This document shows positions 21,605 through 30,969 of a stretch of 35,211 nucleotides of DNA, one piece after another. This DNA comes from an uncultured Fidelibacterota bacterium. GTDB taxonomy: Bacteria; Fidelibacterota; Fidelibacteria; Fidelibacterales; Fidelibacteraceae. Under the pieces are notes generated by a model that did not search any database, was not told the origin of the DNA, and was given only the letters and a program-made list of their open reading frames with translations. The stretch is from NCBI GenBank assembly GCA_937862595.1, contig CALMFL010000311.1, positions 1 to 35,211 of the forward strand, given 5' to 3'. Position 1 is the stretch's first letter, and each line of letters starts with the position of its first letter. The position numbers and the translations under genes were made by a program.

Positions 21605-24600
21605 ATGGACAATACGAACATCACGATCCTGATCGTGGACGACACCGCGGCTAACCTTCAGGTGCTTACCTCGATCGTGACCACGCAGGGATACAATATA
21701 CTGCTCGCGCAGTCCGGCGAGGAAGCCATCCGCGTGGCGAACGAATACCATCCCGACATTATCCTGCTGGATATCATGATGTCCCGCATGGACGGCTTCG
21801 AGGTCTGCACCAAACTCAAGAACAACCCGATGACCCAGCAGATCCCCGTGATCTTTGTGACCGCGCGCACCGATGTGGAAGCCGTGGAAAAGGGTTTTGA
21901 TGTCGGGGGCGACGATTACGTCTCCAAGCCGTTCAATGACCGGGTCCTCCTGGCGCGCTTAAAGACCCATATCGAACGTTATCAGCTGCAGCGGGACATG
22001 ATCCGCGAACATGCGCTGATGACCTCGGTCCTGGAAGATTCGCCCATCATGTTCTGCCGCTTCAACGGCAGGAAGCAGATCGAGTACACAAACCAGGCCT
22101 TCCAGCACTGGTTCCGCGGGGATTTCTACAATTTTATCGGCGAAAACCTGCTGGAGCATTTTCCCGACAGGGCGGACATTGACTTTATCCGCTACCTGGA
22201 CCGCATCACTCCGGAGAACCCGAGCGATACGCAGGTTTTCTCTCATGCGGAACCCGGCGGAGAGAACCGCTTCATTCAGTGGACCTACCGCGGTATTTTC
22301 GGCGAAGATCAGCAGGCGGTCGCGTATCAGTGTTTCGGAAAGGACGTGACCGAACAGCAGATCATGATCCAGAAGCTGAACGAGCGGAACACCCTGCTGG
22401 AGCACTCCCAGGCGGTCGGCAAAATGCTGAACTGGGACATGGATCCGGCGACCGGCATGATCACCTTTGAGGGCGAACTCTCCCAAATCATTAAAAACTC
22501 CAACGAAAAGCTTGACCTCGTTGAACTGATGCAATACATGCATCCGGACGACCGCGACAGGCTGAAAAAAGAACTTGAGATCTATGCCGCGGGAAAAACG
22601 CCCGTGTCGACTTTTTTCCGTGTTATTGTAAGCGGCATCACCTATTCCCTGCGTGTCCACGGCTTCTACGAACACGACAAAAAAGGCAAGATCATCGCTT
22701 ACCGCGGTATCTTTCAGGATGTCTCCGAACTCATCGGCTACAAGGAACAGAGCGAGCATCTGAAGCGCGAACAGATATCAATCTATGAGGCGCTGGGCGA
22801 GGGCATTGTCATGATGGATCTGAAAGGCAACATTATTCAGGCCAACGATGCCGCTGCGCGCATGGCGGGATTTGAGACGGCCGCCGAGATCATCGGCAAA
22901 AAATGTTATAAGGTCTTTCACAGTTCCGATGAGGAATGTGTCCCCTGCACCTCCCGGGAAGCGATCCGCGAAGGCAAGCGCGTACAGACCGAAAAGCCGC
23001 ACGGAAAAGACCGCATCTGGAGCGTTTCCTCAACGCCCATTTTTAACAGCGAAGGCGAGATCATCAGCGTGATCGAACTGCTTTCCGACACGACCGAACT
23101 GCATCAGCGCCAGCGTGAACTCATCCTGAACCGCGAACGGCTGAACACCGCGTTCGACGCCGCCATGATCGGGACCTTTACGATCCACCTCCCGGCAAAG
23201 ACCTGGATCCCGGACGTCCAGCTGATGCACCTCTACGGCATCAAGGGAGGCGCAACCACCCTTAGCCTGGGGCAATGGTACGAACTGGTCCACCCTGACG
23301 ACCTGCCGAAACTGATGAAGGCCGTTGACGGCAGTTTCCGCCAGAAAGCGAACTCCACCAAATTTGAATTCCGCCTGAACACGCCGGAGGGTACGGCGCG
23401 ATGGTTCCGCTGTACGATGCAGGTCATTGAGCGCGACGATCAAAACCAGCCTAAAATGATCATCGGCGTCAGCATTGACATCACCAAAGAACGCTCCATG
23501 CTCGACACCATCAAGCTTCAGGAAGAAACCCTGGCGCAATCCCGCAAACTGAAAGCCATGGGACAGCTCACCGGCGGCATCGCGCATGACTTCAACAACA
23601 TGCTGGCGACCATTCTCGGCTTTGCCGAACTGCTGACCGAAGAGCTCAAGGATGACGAAGAGCTCAGCTATTACTGCAAGAACATTACCGATACCTGCGA
23701 GCGGGCGGCGACCCTCACCGATCAGCTGCTGACCTTCTCGCGCAAACAGCGCAAACAGACGACGGCGATCGACATCCACGAAATGATCCTTGGCTCCATG
23801 GACCTGCTGCGCCACGCCCTGCACAAGAACATTACCGTCAAACATTTTCTGAAGGCGAAGGAACATTATATCATGGGCGAGTTCGCCCAGCTTCAGAATA
23901 TTTTGCTGAACATGGGCTTCAACGCCCGCGACGCTATGCCCGACGGCGGGGTGTTCGAGCTTCGCACGGAAAACATCGCCGTTTATGAAGAGGACGTTCC
24001 CCTGTTCCCCGTCGACATCGAACCCGGCAATTACATCGCCCTGCATGTCAGCGACACCGGCATCGGCATGGAAAAAGAGGTGCTCTCCAAGATATTCGAG
24101 CCCTTCTTCACCACCAAAGACGCGGGAAAGGGCACCGGACTGGGACTTTCGTCCGTCTACGGGACCATTAACGCCCACAACGGAAGCATCTACGCCGAAA
24201 GCACACCCGGAGAGGGAACGGTGTTCCATATTTATTTCCCGGTATCCGCCCTCAAGCCCAAAGAGGTCAGGACCGAGAACAGGACCCGGACACACCGGGC
24301 GGTCAGCGGCAGCACCATCCTGATCATCGACGACGAGGAAGCCATCCGGAGAATGCTCGCAAAATCTCTTGAGTATATGGGATATGATGTCCTGGAAGCC
24401 GGCCGCGGCCAGGACGGGGTTGCGATCTTCCGGGAGAACCGGGACAAGATCGTGGCCGTCATTCTGGATGTGATCATGCCCGAAATGGACGGCGTGCAGA
24501 TATACAAGGAGCTGATCCGGATCGACCCGGAGGTGGCCGTCCTGATCTCCTCGGGATTTGCCAACAACGAACAGACCACCGCCCTCAAAGAGCTCGGCGT

Positions 24601-24670
24601 CAAAGGCTATCTGAAAAAACCTTACCGTCAGTCCGATCTCATCAGGGCCATAGAGAACATTCTGAACTAA
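21605..24670 (+). CDS. Hybrid sensor histidine kinase with N- and C-terminal receiver domains
   Basis: The ATG at 21605 has AGGA upstream and starts directly at the first receiver domain, so the 21500 start is not used. The 1021-residue protein reads REC (residues about 5-125, phospho-acceptor Asp56 in ILLDIMM), then four PAS-like segments. These lie roughly at 140-260, 270-390, 395-500 and 510-640; the third carries an FxxSxxECxPC-type cysteine pair. A HisKA helix follows with His661 in [12 protein letters not shown], then the N-box [10 protein letters not shown], a catalytic ATPase with DTGIGM and GTGLGLSSV, and a C-terminal REC with Asp955 in [12 protein letters not shown]. There are no transmembrane helices, so it is a soluble sensor. 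A CDF transporter gene follows after two bases. The ligand is unknown. Confidence 0.92.
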   Translation: MDNTNITILIVDDTAANLQVLTSIVTTQGYNILLAQSGEEAIRVANEYHPDIILLDIMMSRMDGFEVCTKLKNNPMTQQIPVIFVTARTDVEAVEKGFDVGGDDYVSKPFNDRVLLARLKTHIERYQLQRDMIREHALMTSVLEDSPIMFCRFNGRKQIEYTNQAFQHWFRGDFYNFIGENLLEHFPDRADIDFIRYLDRITPENPSDTQVFSHAEPGGENRFIQWTYRGIFGEDQQAVAYQCFGKDVTEQQIMIQKLNERNTLLEHSQAVGKMLNWDMDPATGMITFEGELSQIIKNSNEKLDLVELMQYMHPDDRDRLKKELEIYAAGKTPVSTFFRVIVSGITYSLRVHGFYEHDKKGKIIAYRGIFQDVSELIGYKEQSEHLKREQISIYEALGEGIVMMDLKGNIIQANDAAARMAGFETAAEIIGKKCYKVFHSSDEECVPCTSREAIREGKRVQTEKPHGKDRIWSVSSTPIFNSEGEIISVIELLSDTTELHQRQRELILNRERLNTAFDAAMIGTFTIHLPAKTWIPDVQLMHLYGIKGGATTLSLGQWYELVHPDDLPKLMKAVDGSFRQKANSTKFEFRLNTPEGTARWFRCTMQVIERDDQNQPKMIIGVSIDITKERSMLDTIKLQEETLAQSRKLKAMGQLTGGIAHDFNNMLATILGFAELLTEELKDDEELSYYCKNITDTCERAATLTDQLLTFSRKQRKQTTAIDIHEMILGSMDLLRHALHKNITVKHFLKAKEHYIMGEFAQLQNILLNMGFNARDAMPDGGVFELRTENIAVYEEDVPLFPVDIEPGNYIALHVSDTGIGMEKEVLSKIFEPFFTTKDAGKGTGLGLSSVYGTINAHNGSIYAESTPGEGTVFHIYFPVSALKPKEVRTENRTRTHRAVSGSTILIIDDEEAIRRMLAKSLEYMGYDVLEAGRGQDGVAIFRENRDKIVAVILDVIMPEMDGVQIYKELIRIDPEVAVLISSGFANNEQTTALKELGVKGYLKKPYRQSDLIRAIENILN

Positions 24671-24672
24671 AA

Positions 24673-25572
24673 ATGAACGATCCTGTGAAAAAAAACGATT
24701 CCGCCAAGATCGCGCTGAGCGAAGGCCGTTTGTCCCTCATCGGGAATATCCTTCTCTTTGGAATAAAACTCTGGGCGGGGATCCTGTCGGCCTCATCCGC
24801 GATGATCGCCGATGCATGGCATACCCTGTCCGACTCCCTTTCTTCCCTGGTCATTATCGTCGCCGTCCGGATCGCGGGACGAAAACCCGATCGCGAGCAC
24901 CCCTTCGGGCACGGACGGGCGGAGCTGATCGCTTCCCTGATCGTGGGAATGCTGCTGGTCATGATCGCCTTCGATTTCGTTCTGGAAGGCATCGACCGCC
25001 TCTCAAATCATCTTCAGGCGGCCTACGGGACCGTGGCGATCGTCGTGACGGCGCTGTCGGTCGTCGTCAAGGAACTGATGGCTCAGTACGCTTTCCGCTG
25101 CCACCGCTTAACCGGCTTCCTCTCCTTGAAGGCGGACGCCTGGCATCATCGCAGCGACGCCATTTCCTCCCTGGTCATCCTGGCGGGCATTCTGTTCGGG
25201 CGTTATGTTTGGTGGATCGACGGCGTCCTGACCCTGATCGTCGCGGTCATGATCGGATGGACCGCCATACAGATCATGATTGACGGGGTCAAGCCCCTTT
25301 TAGGCGAATCGCCGGACAAGGCAATACTCGAATATCTTTCGGCGACCTGTGACGGACTGATGGACATGCCCTGCCATGTGCATCACGTTCACATTCATCG
25401 CTACGGCCGGCATGTCGAACTTACCTTCCATCTTCAGCTGCCGCCGGAACTTTCCCTGCGTGAAGCGCACGACCGCATCACGCTGATCGAGAACAAGATC
25501 CGGGAAGACCGGCAGATCGAGGCGACGATCCATGCCGAGCCTGTCGGAGACAGAGTTTCATCCCTGACCTAA
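24673..25572 (+). CDS. Cation diffusion facilitator family metal transporter
   Basis: A 299-residue CDF protein, expected to export Zn, Fe, Mn or a related divalent metal in exchange for protons. About six transmembrane helices span residues 20-200. The two metal-site motifs are DAWHTLSDSLSS in helix II and DAWHHRSDAISS in helix V, both with the His/Asp set, and the loop signature HPFGHGRAEL follows helix II. The C-terminal domain (about 205-290) is the cytoplasmic ferredoxin-like dimerisation domain, rich in His (HVHHVHIHRYGRH). Metal specificity cannot be read safely, but the H-x3-D sites are common in Zn and Fe transporters. The gene starts two bases after the hybrid kinase stop, suggesting joint expression. 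The ribosome site is weak, which fits translational coupling. Confidence 0.92.
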   Translation: MNDPVKKNDSAKIALSEGRLSLIGNILLFGIKLWAGILSASSAMIADAWHTLSDSLSSLVIIVAVRIAGRKPDREHPFGHGRAELIASLIVGMLLVMIAFDFVLEGIDRLSNHLQAAYGTVAIVVTALSVVVKELMAQYAFRCHRLTGFLSLKADAWHHRSDAISSLVILAGILFGRYVWWIDGVLTLIVAVMIGWTAIQIMIDGVKPLLGESPDKAILEYLSATCDGLMDMPCHVHHVHIHRYGRHVELTFHLQLPPELSLREAHDRITLIENKIREDRQIEATIHAEPVGDRVSSLT

Positions 25573-25594
25573 TTACCCGAAACGGGAGGTGATC

Positions 25595-25996
25595 ATGCAG
25601 ATGCGTTTCGATCTCATCGGCCTGTTTGTGTGCGACCTGAATGCCATGGTCCGGTTTTACCGCGACGTCGTCGGGATCCCGATCGACTGGAACGGCGACG
25701 GGCCTTATGCCGAATTTATGCACGAAGGCATCCGCTTCGCCATGTACGAACGCGACAAGCTTCCGGACCTGCTCGGCCAGACGCCGTCCTACCCCGAGGG
25801 CCTGAACGGCAGTTTTGAACTCTCGCTCAACGCCGGGGAGCCGCAGAATGTGGACAGTACTTTCGAAAAGCTGGTCGCGAACGGCGCAGCCGTCGTCTAT
25901 GCTCCGCGCAACGAACCCTGGCACATGCGTTCCGCCATGATCGCCGACCCCGAAGGAAACCTGATCGAGATCGCCTCCGATTTTTGGGAAGAATAA
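25595..25996 (+). CDS. VOC (glyoxalase/bleomycin resistance) superfamily protein
   Basis: A 133-residue protein starting at an ATG behind a strong GGGAGGTGA site; the ATG at 25601 is an alternative. The sequence follows the VOC fold of paired beta-alpha-beta3 units: LIGLFVCDLNAMVRFYRDVVGIP and IRFAMYERDKL in the first half, then SFELSLNAG and MIADPEGNLIEIASDF in the second. The DPEGNLIEI end carries the usual metal-binding Glu. Members include glyoxalases, dioxygenases and antibiotic-binding proteins, and the exact activity cannot be told. It lies 22 bp after the CDF gene and is probably part of the same transcript. No signal peptide. Confidence 0.85.
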   Translation: MQMRFDLIGLFVCDLNAMVRFYRDVVGIPIDWNGDGPYAEFMHEGIRFAMYERDKLPDLLGQTPSYPEGLNGSFELSLNAGEPQNVDSTFEKLVANGAAVVYAPRNEPWHMRSAMIADPEGNLIEIASDFWEE

Positions 25997-26006
25997 GACC
26001 ACATCT

Positions 26007-26055
26007 CCCAGCGTTCAGCGCTCACCTTTCAGTGCCCAGCACCCAGTGCTCAGTG
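26007..26055 (+). repeat. Heptamer tandem repeat (YYCAGYG type)
   Basis: Seven contiguous 7-mers read CCCAGCG, TTCAGCG, CTCACCT, TTCAGTG, CCCAGCA, CCCAGTG, CTCAGTG, a degenerate array with consensus YYCAGYG. It ends eight bases before a CRP-type palindrome. No gene is contained. Its 7-bp period matches the arrays at 4832, 11518 and 12656 although the sequence differs. Confidence 0.7.
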
Positions 26056-26062
26056 CTTAATT

Positions 26063-26078
26063 TGTGACCTTCGTCACA
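26063..26078. promoter_or_regulatory. CRP/FNR-family-type operator (second copy)
   Basis: TGTGACCTTCGTCACA is a perfect TGTGAC-N4-GTCACA palindrome, identical in its symmetric bases to the site at 3719-3734. It ends 63 bp before the start codon of the outer-membrane protein gene at 26142. A possible -10 (CATAAT at 26115-26120) lies downstream, which would place the site near -56, a position compatible with class I activation. The regulator is not encoded here. Confidence 0.6.
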
Positions 26079-26141
26079 CCTCTCCCTGCGCGATTGATTA
26101 TCTCCGGAATTTGGCATAATTTCGGGGACGAGCGGGGACCT

Positions 26142-26915
26142 ATGCCGAAAGCGATCTACATCGTACTCATTACTTTTCTGCCGTGGTGCTTATCCGGAGT
26201 TGTCTGGCATATGCAGGATAATCTTCCGCTTTTCCCGGACGATGAAAACGATGCGGTTTCCTGCCTGGCGGATCCCTCCCTTTTTGCGGACACTCTGTGT
26301 TTTGTCAGCGGATGGAGCCCGGGTTTCAGGGAATTCGGTATCCGGGAGGGCCTGATATACGCCGGGACCCGGAGTTTCTCTCTCTCATTCATGACGCAGT
26401 ATCATCGCCTGATGGCGAACCACGTTCTCAGTGCCGCCTTTCCCGTTTTGAAGGAAGAGCATCTGCGCGCCGGGCTTGAAGTGCACTACGGCATTTCCGC
26501 CATCCCCGGTCTTGAGACCCTGCACGGGGGTTCCTGCTCGGGCTCGGTCCGGCTGGTTCCCCATCCCCAATGGCAGGTGCTGCTCCGGAGCCGTTATGCG
26601 CTTTCGTTTCCCCGGGAGCCTGCCGCCGGGATCTTTGAATCCGAGACCCTTGCCGGGATCAGCTATGCGCCCCTCCCGTTCATCCGCCTGTCCGGCTGTC
26701 TGAGCAAACGTGCCGCTCTTCCCTGGAAGGGCGTCCTTCAGATGTCGTACCTTCCCGGAAAGGCGCTGACCCTTACGGCGGGATACGATGTCTGGGATAA
26801 CGATCTTGCCCTGCGCATCCGGATACGGGTCCGCCGCTGGGAGGTGGAAGAAAATCTGCGCCTTCATCCGGTGCTGGGCATTTCCCACGTGCTCTTCATT
26901 GCCTATGCGTACTGA
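26142..26915 (+). CDS. Probable outer-membrane beta-barrel protein
   Basis: The ATG at 26142 (MPKAIYIVLI) starts a signal peptide ending near SGVVW; the ORF-track start at 26064 overlaps the operator and is rejected. The mature 230 residues are mostly short amphipathic strands: SFSLSFMTQYH, LRAGLEVHYGISAI, WQVLLRSRYALSF, GISYAPLPFIRLSGCL, LTLTAGYDVW and a terminal SHVLFIAYAY. This is typical of a Gram-negative barrel ending in an aromatic residue. The N-terminal VSCLADPSLFADTLCF loosely resembles the start of PorV/PorQ-like FCB barrels, but I cannot assign it. The next gene overlaps by 11 bp, and a CRP-type palindrome lies upstream. Function unknown. Confidence 0.6.
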   Translation: MPKAIYIVLITFLPWCLSGVVWHMQDNLPLFPDDENDAVSCLADPSLFADTLCFVSGWSPGFREFGIREGLIYAGTRSFSLSFMTQYHRLMANHVLSAAFPVLKEEHLRAGLEVHYGISAIPGLETLHGGSCSGSVRLVPHPQWQVLLRSRYALSFPREPAAGIFESETLAGISYAPLPFIRLSGCLSKRAALPWKGVLQMSYLPGKALTLTAGYDVWDNDLALRIRIRVRRWEVEENLRLHPVLGISHVLFIAYAY

Positions 26916-28260
26916 TCATACAAACTCTTTCCGGATCTGCCTGAGCCTTGCCGCGGCGTTCCTTTCGCTTGCGGCCGGGGAGGACACCCTTGCCTACCCC
27001 GAACTGTTCCCCCCGGCCCTGTTCGATGAAGCCGTGGGCGGCGCGCGCATCGTGACACGGCTGGCCCTGAAACAGGGCTTCAGCTACCAGCACACCGCCG
27101 TGCTCGAGCGGGCTCCCTTCACTCTGTACTACACCGGACTCAGCGATACCGGCGATCCGGAACAGCTTGTTTCCGGTTCGTTTTCCGCGGGCCCCTTTCG
27201 TGCGGGCGCGGGCCGGGGCCGCGTGCATATCGCGAAGGGGTTTATCCTGGGCAACACCATGATGCGCTTCAGTCCCGATCCGGCATCCAATTTCCGGATG
27301 GAGGGAGTGAAGGCCGCGATCGGGAATTACACCTATTGCCCGTCCCTTGTATATGCCGGCGCGCAATGGAAGTCCCTGTCCTTGGACCTTTTCCGTACAA
27401 AAAGCATCAACGGGGCAAGCCTGCAATACCGGGACAAAGTCCTGACTACGGGACTGGCGCTTTACGGAACGGCGCGGATGATCGCAGAGATCTGGGCTTC
27501 GCATAGCGGGAAGGTCCTGAGCGGCCATTTTAACGGCTCCGCCAGCCTTTACGGCGTGAACCATCTCGCCGGGGAGGTCCTGATCCGGCAGGGACCTTTC
27601 CGCTGGCATGCCGGCGCCGTCTGGCTAAGCCCGGATTTCATCGCCTGCAGTCCCGACAGCAAATGGGGCTCCGGTCTGATCCCGGGAAGCAGGGGCTTTA
27701 CGGCCGCCGGACAGGTCCCGGCCGGCGCCTGGAAATTGCACAGCGCTTTTTATGCGATCACTCATCCCCGGCAGCGGGAAAGCCGCTATTGGCTCAGCGC
27801 CGTTTATGCGCGGACGCCCTTTGAGTTCGGGTTGTTCTATGATGAAAAAATCCGGGAGTTCATGTCCGCGTCAGGCCGCTTTCCTTTTCCGGAAACCCGG
27901 CAGAGCGAACACAGCCGCATCCTGAAGGGCCAGATAAAGCTGGATCTGAGCCGCTCCCTGCGTCTTGATGCGCAGGTCCAGGCGGATGTTCTGCACCGCA
28001 GCGCCTGTGCCGCCCTGACCCGGCTTAGCTACCGGCATTCCGGAACCTTGCTGCGGCTCCAGCTTTCCCGCGGATACAGCGACGGGACCATCCTGTACAT
28101 CCTGCGTCCGGCGACCGCTTCACGCTACACCATCCGGCGGATGCCCGTAAACGACATTACGTATCTTGATCTGTTATATTCGGTCATGCTGGGAACGCTG
28201 CGCTGCAGCTTTCTGCTCTGCAGCGAGGGTGCGGCGGCGGAAGTTGAAATGAAGTGGTAA
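26905..28260 (+). CDS. Probable exported outer-membrane protein, unknown family
   Basis: The ATG at 26905 lies in the last codons of the previous gene, 11 bp before its end, and begins a signal peptide (MRTDHTNSFRICLSLAAAFLSLAAG). The ORF-track start at 26788 is inside the upstream gene and has no signal. The 451-residue product is rich in Tyr, Arg and Gly, with repeated strand-like segments such as FTLYYTGLSD, GAGRGRVHIAKGFILG, YWLSAVYARTPFEFGLFYD and LLRLQLSRGYSDG. It ends in EMKW, an aromatic terminus. A large outer-membrane barrel is the best reading. Coupled translation with the smaller barrel suggests the two work together. No known family is recognised. Confidence 0.6.
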   Translation: MRTDHTNSFRICLSLAAAFLSLAAGEDTLAYPELFPPALFDEAVGGARIVTRLALKQGFSYQHTAVLERAPFTLYYTGLSDTGDPEQLVSGSFSAGPFRAGAGRGRVHIAKGFILGNTMMRFSPDPASNFRMEGVKAAIGNYTYCPSLVYAGAQWKSLSLDLFRTKSINGASLQYRDKVLTTGLALYGTARMIAEIWASHSGKVLSGHFNGSASLYGVNHLAGEVLIRQGPFRWHAGAVWLSPDFIACSPDSKWGSGLIPGSRGFTAAGQVPAGAWKLHSAFYAITHPRQRESRYWLSAVYARTPFEFGLFYDEKIREFMSASGRFPFPETRQSEHSRILKGQIKLDLSRSLRLDAQVQADVLHRSACAALTRLSYRHSGTLLRLQLSRGYSDGTILYILRPATASRYTIRRMPVNDITYLDLLYSVMLGTLRCSFLLCSEGAAAEVEMKW

Positions 28261-28268
28261 TGACGGTG

Positions 28269-29237
28269 TCAGCGTTTTTTCGGCAGCAAGCCGCCGATAT
28301 CGCCCGACGCTTCGAATCCCGCGATATGGGACGTTCCGCTGAACAGGATCTTTCCCTGCGGGTCCCGCAGTTCGATCTCAAGGTCGGCGTTCAGGCTTTC
28401 TTTCATGCTGCGTTCCATTTTCCCCCGGACCGGTGCGGTCAGCTTGCCTCCCCGGCCTTGTCCCGCGGTCACGGACAAACGATGCTTCCGGTTTTCCAGA
28501 GCGAGCCGCAGGGTTTCCTTATCGGCTTCCATCCTGACGACCTTGTGCCCGAGATAGGTCCCGAAGCGTTCCAGCCGGCCGTCATGGTAAAGAAATCCGA
28601 TCAGTCCGGTGAAGCTTAATCCCATCCAGGGGATCTTCGCCACGGAGAGCATGAACGAGGCGTCGCTGTTCCTGAAGGGATTGGCCTGCATCCACACCCA
28701 CGATTCCGGGAAAGAGCTTCCCCAGTCCTTCTCTATATACCCCACGCCGTTCTCAAAAACATAATCCCGCCCGTTGAAGCTGACCTTTCCGCGGATGCGG
28801 TGTTTCATCGAAACCACCCCGTGGTAGCATTCCATAAAGGGGATGAAGGTAAAGACGCCCATGATCCCCGGCGCCAGGAAGCGCGAGGGATACGGGTGCA
28901 TGTCGCTGAAGGACAGCTCGCCGTGCAGGGAAAGGCCCGGCCGGTCAACCGAGAGGCGGATGCCGCCGTCGGAAAAACGGTTGGCCTCGATCGCGGCATC
29001 AAAGGACGTTTTTGAAAACGTGAAGGCTTCCACGGGAAAGCGGATATACTCGGTTTCTCCCTCCGAGGTATTGACCTGGATAAAGGCATGCCGGTCCCCT
29101 TCATGCAGGGATACGCCCGGAATAAAGGCAATGGACGATTGCAGGTCGTCGCAGAGACATTTGATGTACCATCCCTCGAAATAGGCCTTTCGGCGAAGTG
29201 AGCCCTGAAAAACGGGCGGGTGCAAAAGCCGGTTCAT
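28269..29237 (-). CDS. Tocopherol-cyclase-like family protein
   Basis: A 322-residue protein with the marks of the bacterial tocopherol cyclase-like (Pfam tocopherol_cycl) family: HPPVFQGSLRRKAYFEGWYIKC at the N-terminus, and GVGYIEKDWGSSFPESWVWMQANPF in the middle. The fold is expected to be a lipocalin-like double barrel. Plant members cyclise the quinol in vitamin E synthesis, but most bacterial relatives have no proven activity and the organism may not make tocopherols. There is no signal peptide. GGAGGGAAC 4 bp before the ATG fixes the start. The gene converges on the outer-membrane pair with an 8-bp gap and is divergent from porX. Confidence 0.88.
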   Translation of the reverse strand: MNRLLHPPVFQGSLRRKAYFEGWYIKCLCDDLQSSIAFIPGVSLHEGDRHAFIQVNTSEGETEYIRFPVEAFTFSKTSFDAAIEANRFSDGGIRLSVDRPGLSLHGELSFSDMHPYPSRFLAPGIMGVFTFIPFMECYHGVVSMKHRIRGKVSFNGRDYVFENGVGYIEKDWGSSFPESWVWMQANPFRNSDASFMLSVAKIPWMGLSFTGLIGFLYHDGRLERFGTYLGHKVVRMEADKETLRLALENRKHRLSVTAGQGRGGKLTAPVRGKMERSMKESLNADLEIELRDPQGKILFSGTSHIAGFEASGDIGGLLPKKR

Positions 29238-29376
29238 AATGTTCCCTCCTCGAAAAAACTACGCAATCCTTCCTGAAAATCATACTTTTTTTTTACGCGG
29301 CGCCGATATTTGCACGGAACAAATGCCGGTCCCGCAAATAAATAGGGAGACCGCACGCAAATCGCTTTGTATCGCT

Positions 29377-29384
29377 TAAATTTG
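29377..29384 (+). promoter_or_regulatory. Possible Bacteroidota-type -7 element before porX
   Basis: TAAATTTG matches the TAnnTTTG consensus reported for the -7 element of Bacteroidota promoters and lies 16 bp before the porX start. A transcript from it would have a very short leader, and no Shine-Dalgarno sequence is seen before this ATG, which agrees. A -33 TTG at the right distance is not evident, so confidence is low. Confidence 0.3.
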
Positions 29385-29400
29385 GGATTAAATTAATCGG

Positions 29401-30969
29401 ATGACCGAGAACACAAGCAAACATACGATCTTATGGGTTGACGACGAGATCCATCTCCTGCGTCCGCATATCATCTTTCTTGAAGAAAAAGGCTACGAGG
29501 TCAAGACCGCCACGAACGGGGTGGACGCGCTCGAGATCATCCGGCACGAGTATATTTCCGCCGCCCTGCTGGACGAGATGATGGACGGCCTGGACGGCCT
29601 TGCCGTCCTGGAGAAGATCCGTGAGCTGCGGCCCGGCATGCCCGTGGTGATGATCACCAAGAACGAGGAAGAATCGCTCATGGAAGATGCGATCGGAAAG
29701 GAAATTTCCGATTATCTGACCAAACCGATCAATCCCTCCCAGGTGCTGCTCAGTCTGAAGAAGACTCTCGACAGCGCCGATATCGCACGGGAGATGCGCG
29801 CACGGGAGTTTATGGATTTTTATCAGGCCACCAGCGCCGCGCTTTACGGGGGCATCACCTCCCTTAAAACATGGACGGCGATCCACGAACGGCTGGCATA
29901 CTGGCAGATCGAATTCTCCCGGAACATCCAGTACGACCTGGAGCATTTTCTGGCGGAACTGCTCGAAAGCGCCAACCGGGAATTTCAGCGGCTGGTCGCG
30001 GATTCCTATACCGCCTGGGTCCGGCAGTCCCCCGATATCCCGATGTCCCCCTATGTCATGGACACCTACGTCGCACCGCTGCTCAGGGCGAACAAGAAAA
30101 CGCTCTTTGTCCTGATCGACTGCCTGCGCTACGACCACTGGATGGCGATCGCGCCCCTCTTCTATCAGCAGTTCGACACCGAACTTCGCTCGCACCTCAG
30201 CATCCTCCCGACCGCGACCCCTTACAGCCGGAACGCGATCTTCGCAGGCATGTATCCCGACGCCATCAACGTCCGCTATCCCGACCTTTACGCCAATCCG
30301 GACAGTGAAGAGAGCATGAACCGCTACGAAGCCCAGCTGATCACCGACTATCTGAAGAAAGAGAACCTGCATCTCAGGAACGGACATTCGTTTCACAAGG
30401 TGAGCGATTCCAAGTACGGCGACACGCTGGCCAACCGTTTTTCGGATATCCGGAACAACGACCTGATCGTGCTGGTCGCAAATTTCGTCGATATTCTTGC
30501 GCACAAGCGCTCCGTTTCCGACATCCTGCTTGAGATCGTCCCGGACGAAGCGGGCTACCGCAATGTGGTCCGTAACTGGATGGAGAATTCCTACCTGCGG
30601 CGGGTCATCGAACTGGCCGGCGACGCGGGCTTCCATGTCGTGATAACCTCGGATCACGGGAGTCTGCGCGTGAACCGCGGATCGGTGGTCAAGGCCGACC
30701 GCGATTCCACCGACAGCCTTCGTTACAAAACGGGACGGAATCTCGTCGTACAAAGCAAGACCGCCGTTTACACCAAGGACGCCGCGGCCTTCCGCCTCCC
30801 GCAGACCCAGCTGGCCACGACCTATATCTTCGCGCGGGACGACTACTTCTTCCTTTACCCCAACAATATGAAAAAATACGAAAAGATCTACCCGGGCACC
30901 TTTCAGCATGGCGGCATCTCCATGGATGAAATGATCCTGCCGGTTGCGATGCTGAGCCCGAAACGATGA
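29401..30969 (+). CDS. porX: PorX-type T9SS response regulator with PglZ domain
   Basis: A 522-residue response regulator with an alkaline-phosphatase-like effector. Residues 1-125 are a receiver domain: TILWVDDEIHLLRPHIIFLE, phospho-acceptor Asp58 in LLDEMMDG, and a conserved Lys in YLTKPINP. Residues about 220-515 form the PglZ domain: LFVLIDCLRYDHW with a metal Asp, TPYSRNAIFAGMYP with the nucleophile-type Thr/Ser region, NFVDILAHKRS, and VITSDHGSLRVNRGS with metal Asp-His. PorX of Porphyromonas and relatives controls expression and assembly of the type IX secretion system. Presence of a T9SS cargo protein in this window agrees. No obvious ribosome site precedes the ATG. The tsaE start overlaps the stop by four bases. 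Confidence 0.92.
   Translation: MTENTSKHTILWVDDEIHLLRPHIIFLEEKGYEVKTATNGVDALEIIRHEYISAALLDEMMDGLDGLAVLEKIRELRPGMPVVMITKNEEESLMEDAIGKEISDYLTKPINPSQVLLSLKKTLDSADIAREMRAREFMDFYQATSAALYGGITSLKTWTAIHERLAYWQIEFSRNIQYDLEHFLAELLESANREFQRLVADSYTAWVRQSPDIPMSPYVMDTYVAPLLRANKKTLFVLIDCLRYDHWMAIAPLFYQQFDTELRSHLSILPTATPYSRNAIFAGMYPDAINVRYPDLYANPDSEESMNRYEAQLITDYLKKENLHLRNGHSFHKVSDSKYGDTLANRFSDIRNNDLIVLVANFVDILAHKRSVSDILLEIVPDEAGYRNVVRNWMENSYLRRVIELAGDAGFHVVITSDHGSLRVNRGSVVKADRDSTDSLRYKTGRNLVVQSKTAVYTKDAAAFRLPQTQLATTYIFARDDYFFLYPNNMKKYEKIYPGTFQHGGISMDEMILPVAMLSPKR

Noticed and set aside
23030-24295. 421-residue minus-strand ORF opposite the hybrid kinase
   Set aside because: Antisense shadow over HisKA and ATPase motifs read on the plus strand; composition biased.
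29431-30909. 492-residue minus-strand ORF opposite porX
   Set aside because: Antisense shadow of a well-supported gene; no ribosome site or recognisable domain.
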